A stretch of DNA of 64,000 nucleotides from contig NC_132880.1 in the NCBI RefSeq assembly GCF_030463535.1, positions 38,535,342-38,599,341 on the forward strand, given 5' to 3'. Every line of letters starts with the position of its first letter. The stretch's first letter is position 1. This document shows, piece after piece, positions 50,551 to 62,759 of this stretch. A program made the position numbers and the translations under genes. The notes under the pieces are model-generated. The model did no database searches. It worked only from the letters and a program-made list of their open reading frames with translations, and had not been told where the DNA came from. The DNA is from Salminus brasiliensis. Lineage: Eukaryota; Chordata; Actinopteri; Characiformes; Bryconidae.

Positions 50551-51279
50551 AGGAGGAGAAAACTGGTTAAATAAAGAGCCCATTTTATCGTGACGGTGAG
50601 AAAGTTTGATTCCCCCAGTCTGTGTACCCCTCCGTGCTCGAGACACATCTAAAAACTGCTCCTTGTGGTAATTAGTTCCATCAATCATGTCAGACTTGGG
50701 CCAGTGGGATTAGCTGTATGCATCCCTCTGCTGGCCAGATAAGCACTGATAATGCATATGCTAATAATGCTAACATTAGCCAGCCGCCGAGGAGCTCTGG
50801 CTAGTGTGTTGTCGGATTCCCCCTTCCACCTCATGAATATTGATAAAAGACTCCCGGTCTGGGATCCAGGCTCGTTGGCAAGACGCTTTAGACGGAATCT
50901 CTCACGCCTGGCTGTCTCCATGCCAGTGCCTGGTGATTACCTCCTCAGCAGTGGCTGGTTAGACATGAAGTCTAACAGTCTAAGACAGTCTGTCTGCTGT
51001 CATCTGCTTTTTAGGTTAACAGACGCATAGGTAGTGAGATTTGGTTAGTCAGGACAGCTGCTTTTCCAAACTTAGAAGCTCGGTAAGCGGGGCTGGTGAC
51101 AGCTGGTGTACTGAGAGTGACAGTTTTGAGAAACAGACCACTTTCAGAAAAAGAGCTAATGGTCATAGTTTTCTTCAGTGTTTAAAAAACAAACAAACAC
51201 CGCACCGATATGGGCATTGTTTATGTGTGAATCAGCATATATCTACCGGTCTACGTCGGGTTCCACTTCTGTCAGCCGA

Positions 51280-51460
51280 GAACAGAAAGCTGAGGCTGCA
51301 GTGAAACCCAGGGTTCACAAAAACTGGAAAAATGGAGCCTGGATTGATAAATCTGGGTTTCTGCTGAGGCTCATGGATGGTAGGGTTGGATCCATGTACC
51401 CAGCCTGCTTGTGTCAAAATGTTTCCTTGGTGAAGATGGCTGTAAATAGATTAGTTTTAT
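51280..51460 (+). mobile_element. Tc1-like transposase fragment
   Basis: GAGAACAGAAAGCTGAGGCTGC, GTTCACAAAAACTGGAAAAATGGAGCC, TTTCTGCTGAGGCTC and GATGGTAGGGTTGGA correspond in order to the middle of the transposase relic at 11258-11792 read on its own strand. Both ends are lost. Confidence 0.65.
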
Positions 51461-51464
51461 TTGG

Positions 51465-53275
51465 AAAGGTTGGTAGTGGTGCTCTGGTGCATTCCGCTGG
51501 GCAGGCGATGGGGCAGTCACAGCATTCCTTGGCAAGGATCAGGTTGCACGGATGATTGCTGCATGTTTGTGTGGCCATGGGACATCTCCAATCCAGGGGG
51601 GAGCAGAGAAAGGGGCCACAGGTCAACCCTTGAGGGCTAAGACCTGGATACACTCTCACTTTTCCTATGATGTCTGTGATGTGTGACTTGTAGTCACTAC
51701 AGTCACAGCCTGTATTCTGTAATCAATCATGCTTGGCTGCTTCAAGCTTAGTTTTCTGTTCATTGCTGGAACTAGAACATCTTCGAAGGCTGATGTAAAT
51801 TATGACTTTAATGGGCTTTAATGTGCAAGTGTAGTAGAGTGGAATATGAGTGAATATTTTTCTTGCAGGTTTTGGTTTGCCCTGGTGAAGGAAGGTGAGG
51901 CCTGAGCAACCTGAAATTTGTCCACATGAGAACCCATGAAAAGTCTTCTAATTACAGGGTTTGCTGCTACATATTCAGCCAGGATCAATGTCTAATTTTC
52001 TGTTATCTCTTTAAATGATTTGTGCTGTACAAGTAAGACCATTGACAGGTCTCAAAACTCTCCTCAGAGTGATTTGGAGCACACCTCACTGATTCAGAAG
52101 ATCCTGATTAAAATATTACCATGATGTCTTCACAGACATCTCCGCAATGAGGCTAAAAGGTCAGACTGTCAAGCAGACACTTCATTTTGGAGTGGCCTGT
52201 GCCTTCAGGTTCTGATGAAAAGATAAGGGGACAATTACCGGGATGTCTCTATCTTTCTTTTGACTTCTTGCTGTGCTCTCTTTTTCCGCCCCAGCCAGAT
52301 GCACTATGTGATAATGATTCTGCAGAAAATTATAGAGGGCCCAGTATTGATTTACACTCATGCCAATCATCAGCTGGTTCAACTGAGTAAGACACTAACT
52401 TTGATTGAACGGTCATCGAAATGAGAAACGACAAGGATTCATTCAGCAGCTAAATCCTTGTCATTCAGGGCCGCTGGTATCTGGTTTCTTCTTCATAAGG
52501 TAATCAGGCAAGAGGTAATCAGAGTTTGGAGTCAGTCAAGTTGAACAACAAAGGACTCGCCAGAGGCCAGGCTGTTGTTAGCTTGCTGTGCTTTCAAAGG
52601 GAGAAGGGTTCTTCTACTGAAACCCCTGGCCTGGTTTCTACTGATTTGGCAAGATGGAGATTAGCACATGTCTGAAACACGCCTCCATGTTTTAAAAGCC
52701 ACTGTGGTTTACTGCTATTTCTCAGTGAGGTTAAAGGTTTTCAGACAAGTCACATCAGACACATCATGCTATTTCATGGCTTGTGTACTTTCCCAAGAAT
52801 AATGCTGTTTTTTAAAGTTTGGCCCTCAGAAGCTTGATATGGGGTTGATTTTAAGGACACATTTTTTTTTGCGTGTTCCCATTCTTTTCTAGAATGATCT
52901 TGGCCAAATAAAACATCAGCCTCCTTCATCAAAATGAAGAGTTTTCCAGGGATAAGGTGGAACATAAGACTTTTGGAGTCATATAAAACAAACCCACATC
53001 CCTACAGGAAGTCAAAGGCACCGTGAATAACACTCCTCATCAGCACATTAAGAGCTGTTTGATGATTGTCTTCTTTCACATGGTTGGAGTCAACATTGTA
53101 CACTCCTGGTTAACGGGAAAGAGTAGACAGCAAATGACCGAATAAAGGGATCATTGTTTGAATCTGCAGGATCTCTCCTAAAAGCCTTGTAATTAGATTC
53201 AGGTTTATAATCTGGAAGTGTCCAGTAAATGGATATTGAGTGGGGTGAAACATGCTTGTGGAAACCATATTGCAG
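51465..53275. other. ctnnal1 intron 1, unique-looking sequence
   Basis: No repeat signature or exon was recognised. It could harbour conserved non-coding elements; no positive evidence here. Confidence 0.45.
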
Positions 53276-53278
53276 CTG

Positions 53279-53435
53279 TCCAATGAAAAACATGTATCTC
53301 AGTTTTTAAAGCATTGTGAATGAATGGAAAAGTATTTGGAATAAAATCGTATTTGACATTAATTTGCATTTTAAGAAGTTTTGCCTTTTCCTGAAAAGTC
53401 CTGTGAAGTAGAGATACACGTTTGTCATTGAACAG
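53279..53435. mobile_element. about 157-bp MITE with ~23-bp terminal inverted repeats
   Basis: The left end TCCAATGAAAAACATGTATCTCA pairs with the inverted right end TTCAATGACAAACGTGTATCTCT (4-5 mismatches). The interior is AT-rich and non-coding. The TGTATCTC core links it to the copies near 44.1, 45.1 and 49.5 kb. Confidence 0.65.
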
Positions 53436-53439
53436 CGAC

Positions 53440-54890
53440 GATATGGTTCCCACAGTTGTGCTTAGCCAAGAACACAGATGACGTACAAATTCTTAAGAAC
53501 TGATTAGACGACACATATGGTAATGTAAAAATATTAGGACACTGTCTAGACATTGTCTATTTAATCATATGGCCATCTTCATTTAATCCAGAGTTAGAGG
53601 TAATATATGTAAATGTCATTTACAGTAATGCAGTTTTCTGGTGAGGGATAACATTTAGTACTACTTAATATGTCAAATTAATTTAATTTGATTCTGGAAT
53701 AGCCTTCAGAAAGAAGTCAGAATGTGTGTCCACTGCAGCTGAAGCGGAGGTGGACCATGCAACATGATTGTGACCCAGAACTTTCCAGAAAATCCACCAA
53801 GGAATGGCTGAAAAGAAAAAAAATTAATGGCCCTGGATCTTGATGCTATTGAGCTGCTATGGGCTGATTTGAACCAGGAAGAAAAATCAGATATTTAGCA
53901 GAGGGTGTCTAACTTTTCCCTCAGTAGGAATAGGCATTTTTCTTTTTGCCAAATAAATGATGTATATAAATATTCATGTTTTTTTTCCTGCAAATACATC
54001 CACATTATCTATAGATAATTTTTAAAAGAAGTTCAATATATACATATATACATATTTCTTTATAAAGAACTAAAGATTTAATTATGTCATTTTATTTTTA
54101 TTTATTTTTTATTATTATTTTTTTTTAAACACTGACTGACACATGGTTTAAGTGCAAAGAGCCCTTTAATTGGTTTCCTCACTTGGTGACATGCGCATAT
54201 TCTTAGCTAAAACAAATGCTAATGTATCATATACTGAATGGCAGCTGCTTGCGCTCAATCTATGGACTTGCAGGTGCAAATCAAAGAAAGCTCAATAATT
54301 AATGGTCTGCATTAAAAATGTATGGAACACTGGCTATATGAGCAGCCCCTAATCAATAAATGAAGAGCTTTTCAGCTGGGATTCCCTATGCGCTGCATGC
54401 CAAACTGAGTCCACACATTATATTCAGGTTTTCCAATCTTTCCCATAATAAGAGCCTCGGGACACCGTCTAACTAAAGGCATAAACCCAGGGATTTATTT
54501 CCATTGCCTGGCATTTCGGACATTATATAGATATCATAGATACCGTGTGCGATTTTGTCCTTGATACCTAAAGCAGAGTCCTGCCCTCATCCGGAAAAGC
54601 GAGAGGTCAAATTGGAGGTTTCTTTCTCTCTTCACAGCCCATCAGTCAGGGCAGATGATGAAGCATGACAGTGGAAGAGAGTGGGCAAAGCATGACAAGT
54701 CCTCAAGGTCCGTCTCCGTTCTGCTTTAACACTCTTAAACAGAGACAGCCTGTGCTCTCCCGCACTCGCTGCAGTGAGTCACCACTGAACAATCCAACGC
54801 TGCATTATGTTATCTCTGCACAGGAAGAGGCTTAGAGATCATTCACAATATGAGTTCTCTTCAAGCACAGCCCCCGTGGGCCCTCATTTG
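53440..54890. other. ctnnal1 intron 1, partly unique sequence
   Basis: AT-rich to about 54120. The stretch 54130-54560 has an unusual, non-repetitive AT/homeobox-site-like composition (CAATAATTAATGG, ATCAATAAATGA). It is a candidate for a conserved non-coding element, unproven. Confidence 0.35.
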
Positions 54891-54896
54891 CAGCAT

Positions 54897-55569
54897 GTTT
54901 CTGGGCCTCATGCCTAGAGCTTTATAGAAGCTCTGTTTATATACATTTGCATTTTCACTGTAAAGGTGCTGGTAAATGCTAATTGGAAGAGGTTCTTAGT
55001 TTTATTTAGATCTAATTAAATTTCACAATTACAAGTGAAAGTATGAAGAATTCCGCAAGTCATTTTATGAAACGGGTACCATCTTCAAAACTTTCTCCAG
55101 GACTAAACACAACATGAAAGAAAGAAAGATGTTCATCCTCCAAAAAATCCACAAATTTCCCTCCTCAAGCATAAAATCCTTATCATTTTTATTCAGATGT
55201 GTGAGCCATATTCACACTAAAACGTGACTGGGTGTTAAATTTCATCCATCATCAAAGTGGCCACAAATTCTTCATGTGGTCAAGTTTCTGACCTAACACT
55301 CATACCATCAATTATAAATGTTTCCTTTGCTTTAAGAGAGTGAACATTTTAATAAAATTTTACGTAACAGGGTGATTAGGTTGAGCTCAACAGATTCTAT
55401 ATGGTTTCTCATATTTTCACTTGTAACTGTGACATTTTAATTAGATAAATAAAAAGTAAATAAAACAAAGGACCTCTTCCAAATTAGCGTTTACCAGCAA
55501 CTTTACAGTACAAATGCAAATGTATGTAAACAGGGCTTCTAGAAAGCTGTAGGCATGAGGCCCAGAAAC
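54897..55569. repeat. large inverted repeat (arms ~150-160 bp, spacer ~360 bp)
   Basis: The left arm 54897-55045 (GTTTCTGGGCCTCATGCCT ... ACAAGTGAAAGTATGA) returns as its reverse complement at 55409-55569 (TCATATTTTCACTTGTAACT ... AGGCATGAGGCCCAGAAAC). About 85 percent of positions agree by eye. No frame or target-site duplication was identified. Confidence 0.85.
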
Positions 55570-55574
55570 AGTGA

Positions 55575-56570
55575 AAATGGCCATGTACTAATAAAACCTT
55601 ATTCAAATTCTTTTTCTCTTGTATATAATGTAAAGGACACTAGAACTAATATCTTTTGAGCTTAAAAAAAAAACAAAAACACTTTTGCACATTTATTTTT
55701 GTGCTTAAATATTCGCAGGCGCGAACCCTACGCATGAAAACACACTTTGCCTTTAAATAATGCAATACAGAAAAGACCTCTGGAATATATAAAACACTAT
55801 ATGAAATTTCTGTGTAATACCATGGACTTAACACTGTGTTTACCCTGGAAAATAAGGGCTGCTGAACTACTACATGCAAAATAGAAAATGGATGACCCCG
55901 AACACATGCTCATTTAGTGCTGGTTTTAACGCACAGGCTTCTAGAGCAGCTCTTGCACAGATCACTTTACACCACCGTTTCTAAGGTTATTTTGTGTGCC
56001 AGCTAGTCCCACTGAGCTGTCTTGTCACAGCTTTAGAAACTGAGGTCACGAATGCAAGGCTGGATAAATGATCAGTCCCAGAGCAGAGGAGAAGAGTGGA
56101 CGACCTAATGTAACTCATCCGTTCGTTCGCTCGCTCAGACAGTGGCCGAGACGCTCTGCCCTTTGTGATTCATCATCTTTAATTTGCTGCTCGATTAAGA
56201 AAGTTCTAGTTTGTGCTCCAGTAGAACATCCGATGTTGTCTTTTACGCTGCATTGGTGTCATGTGACTGAAAGCTGATATGACAGCAAATGGATTAGCAG
56301 GACAAGTTTCATCCCACGCATGTGCCATAGTTCCACTGACTGTTCTCAGCTAATTAAAGCACATTTGGAGACTTGGAGACATCTACACGATACAGTGTAC
56401 AAGCGAAACATACAGATTTACAGTTTTTCTGATCACTTGGGAGCTGTATCTTTTGTATAGTGTCATAATCAATGAAGAAATCACAAACCTCTTCAAATAG
56501 TTGATTACAAACCTAGAAAAGCACTTTTTCCCCTGATGAAATGGAGAGGAATTGCACAGCTATACTGTTA
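55575..56570. other. ctnnal1 intron 1, nothing recognised
   Basis: No exon or repeat family is supported. Confidence 0.5.
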
Positions 56571-56572
56571 CT

Positions 56573-57130
56573 AGGCAGTGGCTAGGTGGTTGCTATACTG
56601 TTTTAGATTGTTGCTGTGTTGATAAGTGGATGCTATGGTATCCCAAATGTTTGCTATGTTGTTGTTAAGCAGCTGCTGTTTAGTGGGTATGCTGTTGTAT
56701 CTGGTTGCTATGCTTTTAGGCATCAGTTGATATGCTTCGATAAGTGGTTGCTATATATATATATATATATATATGTGTGTATATGTGTATATGTTGATGT
56801 TCCGGTTGGTTGCTAGGTAGTGGCTAGGTGGCTGCTATACAGTTTCAGATTGTTGCTATGTTTGGTTTCTCAGGTGGTTGCTATACTACAGCTAAGCTTT
56901 GGCTATGGTGTCCGGGACTGTTGCTATATTGTTGCAAAGCTTTGGCTGTGGTGTCCCAGGTGGTTGCTATGCTGTTGCTATGCGGTTTTGAGTGGTCTCT
57001 ATTCTGTTTCTAAGGAGTTGCTATTCTGTCCCAAGTGGTTTCAGAATGTTGCTAGGTTGATGTTGTTAGATGGTTGCTGTGCCATAAAAGATGGTTGCCA
57101 GGCTGTTGTTGGAGTGCTAGATAGCTGATG
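56573..57130. repeat. diverged GGTTGCTATGG-type minisatellite
   Basis: Irregular ~20-25 bp units containing GTTGCTATG or GTGGTTGCTA, with GTATCCCAAATG and GGTGTCCCAGGTGG variants. A (TA)n tract is at 56753-56774. The unit is related to the younger array at 62760-63375. Confidence 0.75.
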
Positions 57131-57134
57131 TGGT

Positions 57135-58585
57135 AAAGAAATTGTGCCATGACAATTTATTGCAGTAATGGTTTTATTGGGGCACATTTCCTACCCCTGT
57201 TCCTACCTCCCAGTAAAGGTTTTAGTTCTTAACTGCATGGATCAGACAGCTGTTTAAAGTACAGCCTTAGGACTGATGGGCAGGGAGGCCTTCGGGCCAA
57301 TAAAAGCTGTGTGTAACGCTGTGCTTCCTGCAAATATGACATGAGAACCCAAATATAGATGAATCCTTTTCTTCAGAATACGCCTTTTTGGTCTAAGGGG
57401 TTTTGAGTCCAGCCCTGTCTGAAGCTGTAGACGGTACATGCTGAATTAATACAGCTTTAATACAGTTTAGAAATACAGCTTTCTCTCTTGCACGCACTTG
57501 TTGTGGTTCGGCATCGGTCCCAGATGACCAAGAGTCAGATTTGTGTAATCGATTGTCGCACCTCTCACCATGTTTATTGGATTAGCTTAGTGAAGATGCA
57601 CACAGGCAGGAGAGTGCTGGGCTGTGAGTGTTCATTCAGCCACACCGTGTCTGAGGGATTCCCCAAATATGTGCTGCGCGGTGCTCCAGCTACATGGCTG
57701 TCAAAGCGAGGGGTTAGAGTGGATCTATCTGAACTGCAGCCGACCGTGCAGTTTCAGCCAGGCTGAGCAAGAGGTCTCTCAGTGTGGTACAGAAAGAGAA
57801 GGAAGGAAGGAAACTGTGTGTTCCAGTGTTGTAGCCTCAGATCCATTAAAGCTGAGACATCAGTGCTGGGATTTTCTTTTTCTGTTTTAATATTGTAATA
57901 TTTACATATTTAAACCAATAGAATATGAAATTCCCTGTGAGAAAAATGATTTTATATTTTTATAAATAAAGAAAGGCACCGAAGAATGCATTCATTAAAT
58001 ATTTTAGATTGGTGGGATGTGACTGGCTGGAGTGAAAAATGCCTGATTGCAGTTTTACAAGCCCTGTCTCTGGGTGTTCTTGGCACAGCGTGTGTTTAGC
58101 TAGCTAAAGAGATTGTACCTATCTGGGCTTTCTTCCATCTTTGGTCGGCCTAGTGTTAGTTCTTAGCCTTGTAGTTGCTCCCCCGGACTGCTGCCCTTGG
58201 CGACACAGTCCCTCGGCTTTTGCAGGCCACACCGCAGCCCCCCTGGCTTCTGCATGCAGATTTAGCCTTTTTAGCCTCGCTCAAAATGCTTTCGCTAGTG
58301 GGCTAAGTGTCTGTTAATGTTGGGGACGTAAATATAACGAGCTAAGACTTTTATGTAACAGTATTGGAGTTTTCAAATTAGACAATAATAGTGAATTCTG
58401 ATATTTGATATTTGGAGTTTGTTCAGTTTATGAGGACAGTCATTATAAGAGTGAACAATCCGGATTTTAGACTTTTTTTAGGACTTTTCTCAAAGTTAGG
58501 AAAACTCTTGGGACAGTATTGATGTAGGAGGCTCATTGTATATAATGTTAGTGTAAGTGCACATTTATTTAAAAAGCAAACAAAA
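57135..58585. other. ctnnal1 intron 1, nothing recognised
   Basis: No exon, RNA gene or repeat family is supported. Confidence 0.5.
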
Positions 58586-58589
58586 GTAT

Positions 58590-59046
58590 TCATGCATTCA
58601 GCTACTTCGAGTTGCACCTGTTGCTGACACAGATGTGCAGATGCACACACACAGCTTGCATAATCCCTGTAGATAAGCACTGCTAATAGAATAGGACGGT
58701 TTGGAGCTGATAAATATGATCCCATTGGCACCATGACAAATTCCAGGCAGAGGGGTATAAATCCCACCCCCCCCCAGCATTGAGCTGTGGAACTGTGTTC
58801 TCTGGAAGGGGTGCTCCACCCAACTTTTGGGATGAGGTGGGGTGGTGATCATCCTTGCTAACCTTGCTAATGCTCTTGTTGATGGATACAATCGTATCCT
58901 CACAAAAATGCTTTGGAATCTATTAGAAAGCCTTTCCTAGACAGCAGAGACAATTACTCCAACAAAAGCAGGACAAACTCTTTTTAATACCTTTTAATTT
59001 CAGAGGCAACAATGAATGAGCCAGCGTCCCTGTACTTTTGTCCATA
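58590..59046. mobile_element. short TA-flanked element family, copy 4
   Basis: The copy has the family interior (CAGCTACTTCGAGTTGCACC, CCCCCAGCATTGAGCTGTGG) and right end (CCTGTACTTTTGTCCATAT). The left terminus is degraded or missing. Confidence 0.65.
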
Positions 59047-59314
59047 TTCGAATACCTGAGTAAGCTAACCTGATAGCGAATGAGCTTGTCTGTCTGTATA
59101 TTTGAATAACCACACCCATCATGAAGGTGAGTCTGAGGAGTTCAGTCGGCAGTCGTTACGATTTTTAATTTTGTTATTAGAAGCCATTAAGATTCACTGT
59201 ATTTTAGTCTGTGAGAGTACCGCCATCAGTGCCTTCACCCACCTTGCTGTAATGTACCTCTCTGCTCTCTTTTTAATTACACGCTCCTCTTTCAACAGAC
59301 AAGGTCAAGCGTAG

Positions 59315-59332
59315 CTGTGTGTGTGTGTGTGT

Positions 59333-59369
<37 letters not shown>
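59315..59369. repeat. (TG)n microsatellite
   Basis: About 27 TG units with one TA interruption. Confidence 0.96.
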
Positions 59370-59374
<5 letters not shown>

Positions 59375-59375
<1 letters not shown>

Positions 59376-59880
59376 TGAGTGTGTTTAGCATAGAACCCTC
59401 AAGAATTTTCAGTGCCTAGGCACGTTGCTGGATTTCCAGTGTGGCTCGCCCCTCGGCATCAGTAATCACGCGCAGAGCTGGGTGAAAGGAGGGTATTGTG
59501 CTCCACTGAATAAGAAGAGAGAGCTCAGGAGTTGAGGCACAAACGAGAATGCCGCTTTCAAGCAGCCGGCACCATGTCACCCACCGCCGAGGACACGCTC
59601 GGCCTTCACACACCTTAGATGGCACAAGCCTTCTTAAAGGAAACCAACAGGCTCCAGTTTGGGTTAGTCTTTCTGTAACCCTCTGGACTCTACGGTTGTT
59701 GATTTTTGATTTTTGCATATATTTTTCTAATTCACCTTTAAAGGCACTTGTATATTAGATAATACCCACATTTTATATCGAAATTTTCAGAACCTCAGGA
59801 TCTCCAGGAGTGTGAGGGCCAGTAATTATCCTAAACACACCTCATAACCCACAACTGACTCCTCACTGTTAATTCTCCTC
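59375..59880. other. ctnnal1 intron 1, nothing recognised
   Basis: Short frames on both strands, none recognisable. Confidence 0.5.
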
Positions 59881-59884
59881 ACTG

Positions 59885-60105
59885 GCATTTAGCTGACGCT
59901 CTTATCCAGAGCATCTTTCAAGGTTACTCGTATTACAGAGGTGGGCCAATATAGTGTTAGGAGTCTTGCCCAAGGACTCTTATTGGTGTAGTGCAGCATA
60001 GTCATCCAAACCGGGGATCGAACCCCAGTCTCCCACATGGTGTGGTAGCTCACTGGCAGGTGACACAGATAACACTGGTGGTGTTATCTGTTGCGCCACA
60101 CCAAC
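59885..60105 (-). mobile_element. tRNA-derived SINE
   Basis: On the minus strand: GGTGTGGCGCAACAGATAAC with an A-box-like TGGCGCAACAG, then the B-box GGTTCGATCCC (60005-60020 region). The body follows (GACTATGCTGCACTAC, CCTTGGGCAAGACTCC), then the tail GGATAAGAGCGTCAGCTAAATG. A tail-only fragment is at 15976-16035. Confidence 0.8.
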
Positions 60106-60109
60106 CACA

Positions 60110-60295
60110 AGACACAAGCTGAAGGTCTTGCTCACAGTCCTGAAGATCATCTGTGGACACAGCTCAAAAGAGCAGGGCAGCAAGACGAACCAAGAATCTC
60201 ACAGAAGTAGGAATATTTTGCAAGATGTAAGAAAATAAGTGATCCCTATTGACAAGACACTGAAGTACCAACCATACAGTGTGCCCAAACTTCAA
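60110..60295 (+). mobile_element. Tc1-like transposase C-terminal fragment
   Basis: In one frame it reads DHLWTQLKRAG then PRISQK and a stop, resembling the LW-LK-R end of Tc1-family transposases. Sequence blocks match 37530-37590. Confidence 0.6.
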
Positions 60296-60299
60296 GCTT

Positions 60300-60660
60300 C
60301 AGGTCCTTTTTTTTGTTTGTTTTTTACAGACAGTGTGATGTTTTCCTTTGGAATTTCCTGATATTTAATTGATTCATCCTTACCTCTAGTAGTAGATGCT
60401 CCCTGTGCCACTGGCTGCGACACAAACCCACAGCATGATTGATCCACCCCTGTGCTTAACAGTTGGAAAGGTGTTCTTTTCATGAAATGCATCAGGCTGG
60501 TTTAGATGCTCATTAGAACATGTCTGTCACTGCATTTTGTGGGGAGGATGCAGGAAAGGTTTTCTTCTGATAGCTCTTGTATGAAGGTCATATTTGTGCA
60601 GGTGTTGCTGCACAGTAGAACAGTGCACCACCGCAGTCTGTAAAGTGATCATTTGTGCTT
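60300..60660. mobile_element. decayed DNA-transposon fragment
   Basis: GCCACTGGCTGCGACACAAACCC, CATGATTGATCCACCCC and CTTAACAGTTGGAAAGGTG are shared with 7835-7995. It adjoins the transposase fragment at 60110-60295 and may be part of the same insertion. Confidence 0.5.
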
Positions 60661-60664
60661 TGCT

Positions 60665-61081
60665 TTTGCCTTTGTTTACTTTTACCTCTGGAAAGTAGAG
60701 TACATTCTCCATGCTGGTTAGAAACCTCATTTACCACTCATACTTTCATTCACATGACCACTCGCTGTTTCGTTGGCCTGGAGGGGCACATTATTGGCCT
60801 TGAGTGCTATATCACGTTTCTGGGCAGGTTTATGGAAAAGTATCTCAATGATCTGTAACGATAAGCATGTGCAGCTTATTTGTCCTGTCTGAGAACAGGT
60901 AGTTTGTAGCACTAAGAGCTTTTGAGGATGCTTGATATTTCTGAGCACTCACATATGGATTTAGTTTAGCATTTAAAATAGATCACATTTGAATATTTGA
61001 GAAATGAACAAGGAGGAAGTTGGGATTGCTGATCCAGGTTGACGACCCTAGAGGAATGGGGGTTTGCTGATAATCTACAGG

Positions 61082-61121
<40 letters not shown>

Positions 61122-62755
61122 TTTCTGTCAGTGATAACTGGTGCCGGCACATCAAATAGTGGAGAAACTTCGAGTATAAAGGAAAAAAAAAGTGTGTTCT
61201 GGACACCTTGACATCTCTATTTCTCTGTGTCCTTAGTGATTCTCGGAAGCTCACAAAGCTTTCGAATTATTTGGTGTTATCAGCCTGGCACTTGTGGAGA
61301 TTTGTGGAGCTCTGCTCCTCTCTCTTCTTTTCCCTCCCCGTCCAGCCGTACATCTTGCTGCTGAAGTCCATCTGCATTAAATCACAATGAGCAGCGGCAG
61401 CAGCAGCAGCTGCTGGATCAGAGCGCAGGATCTCTGCTGGCAGAGCAGGCTGATAAGAGGGACCGCACTACTCTGCTTCCACTGCTGTATCAACACGGGG
61501 GCCTTACTAGGAGTATGATAAGAGCCGGATTTTCCCCATCACATCTTATCACAACCCCTTGCTTTTCCTCATAACACTGTACCACTACTGTGACAGAACC
61601 ACTCAGATAAGTGCACCTGCGGCAGTCATTTTAAGAATGCCTGTTTATTTGAAATCCGATCGCTTGAGTTCCTTGTAATCTGGATAATCTAGTCTCTCAA
61701 AGGGCAAAAGCTGCTCCACCTAAACCGTCATATTCAGGGGCCTCAGTTTGTCAAATCATTGATGGATGAAGCACCAAGAACGTGTGCAAAGCTGGGCCCC
61801 TTTATGTTGACCCTGAAGGTAAACATGCACTCAAATGTCAAGCATATTCCCAAGACAGAAGCAGGGATGGTTGTTGAAGAAACGGGTACACCAGCCTTTT
61901 TATTATTATTTTTTAAACATAAAAAATCCTGCCAACCTGCTGTTTCTAATCCTGCTGTTTCTAATCCTGCTGTTATGAGCTAATGTGGGTAAAAGCATGT
62001 GCAAGTTTCCAACTGGCGTGGTTAGCTGTGCGGCCTGCTAGCGCTTAACTAAGCCGCTTAACTGCTTAGCTAGTAGATTTCTTCCGGTTTCTTTATATGT
62101 GTATCCACATTACGTGACTATCAAAAGACAAAGAAAAAGTCCACCTACCTGTTGCAGACAGTGAAGAGAACGAATTTCACTCTAATGTACGCCTAAAAGC
62201 TGATTCTTTGTATCTTTAAGAAAGTTGTTGAGCTTTCGGAAGTTTGCAGTTATTCCCACATAGTCCCACACCAGAGATTAGCCAAAATGAGCTGGATCAT
62301 CGCTGTCCGTACAGTGTACTGTGGAGACTGTCCATAAACTGATCTCATAAAAGAAAACACAACACAAAAACATGATCTAGCACAAACTCTGTTTAGTTTG
62401 TAAAAATAAAATAAAAATGAAACTAAATTTCAGGTACAGGTATGGTTACTGGTAAATGAGGCCACAAAGCTAGCCAAGCTACATGTGGTTACAAAGCCTG
62501 ACTATAGCAGATTTCTTTTTTCTCTCAAACATAAGAAAGAGGAGAACGGCCTCAGCCTCCTGAAAACATGAACAGGGAAAAGGGACACTATTAGGATCTT
62601 GGCGGATTGATGATTGATCTAAACTTTGCACATCACTGGAGAAGAGTTTGTGTTCCCTCCTAATTTGAACAGTTGAATTGTATTAAATAAACCTACTCAC
62701 TAAAGGAAATGCTAAATAGTTGTGCTGCTTAGGCAGTTCCCACTTCCAGGCAATT
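60665..62755. other. ctnnal1 intron 1, nothing recognised
   Basis: A poly-T of about 33 lies at 61084-61116. A 15-bp unit AATCCTGCTGTTTCT is tandemly repeated about 2.5 times near 61935-61975. No exon is supported. Confidence 0.5.
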
Positions 62756-62759
62756 GTTT

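Noticed and set aside
61200..61400. possible ctnnal1 exon 2 near a pyrimidine-rich tract
   Set aside because: The translation does not resemble the alpha-catulin sequence that should follow the first exon.
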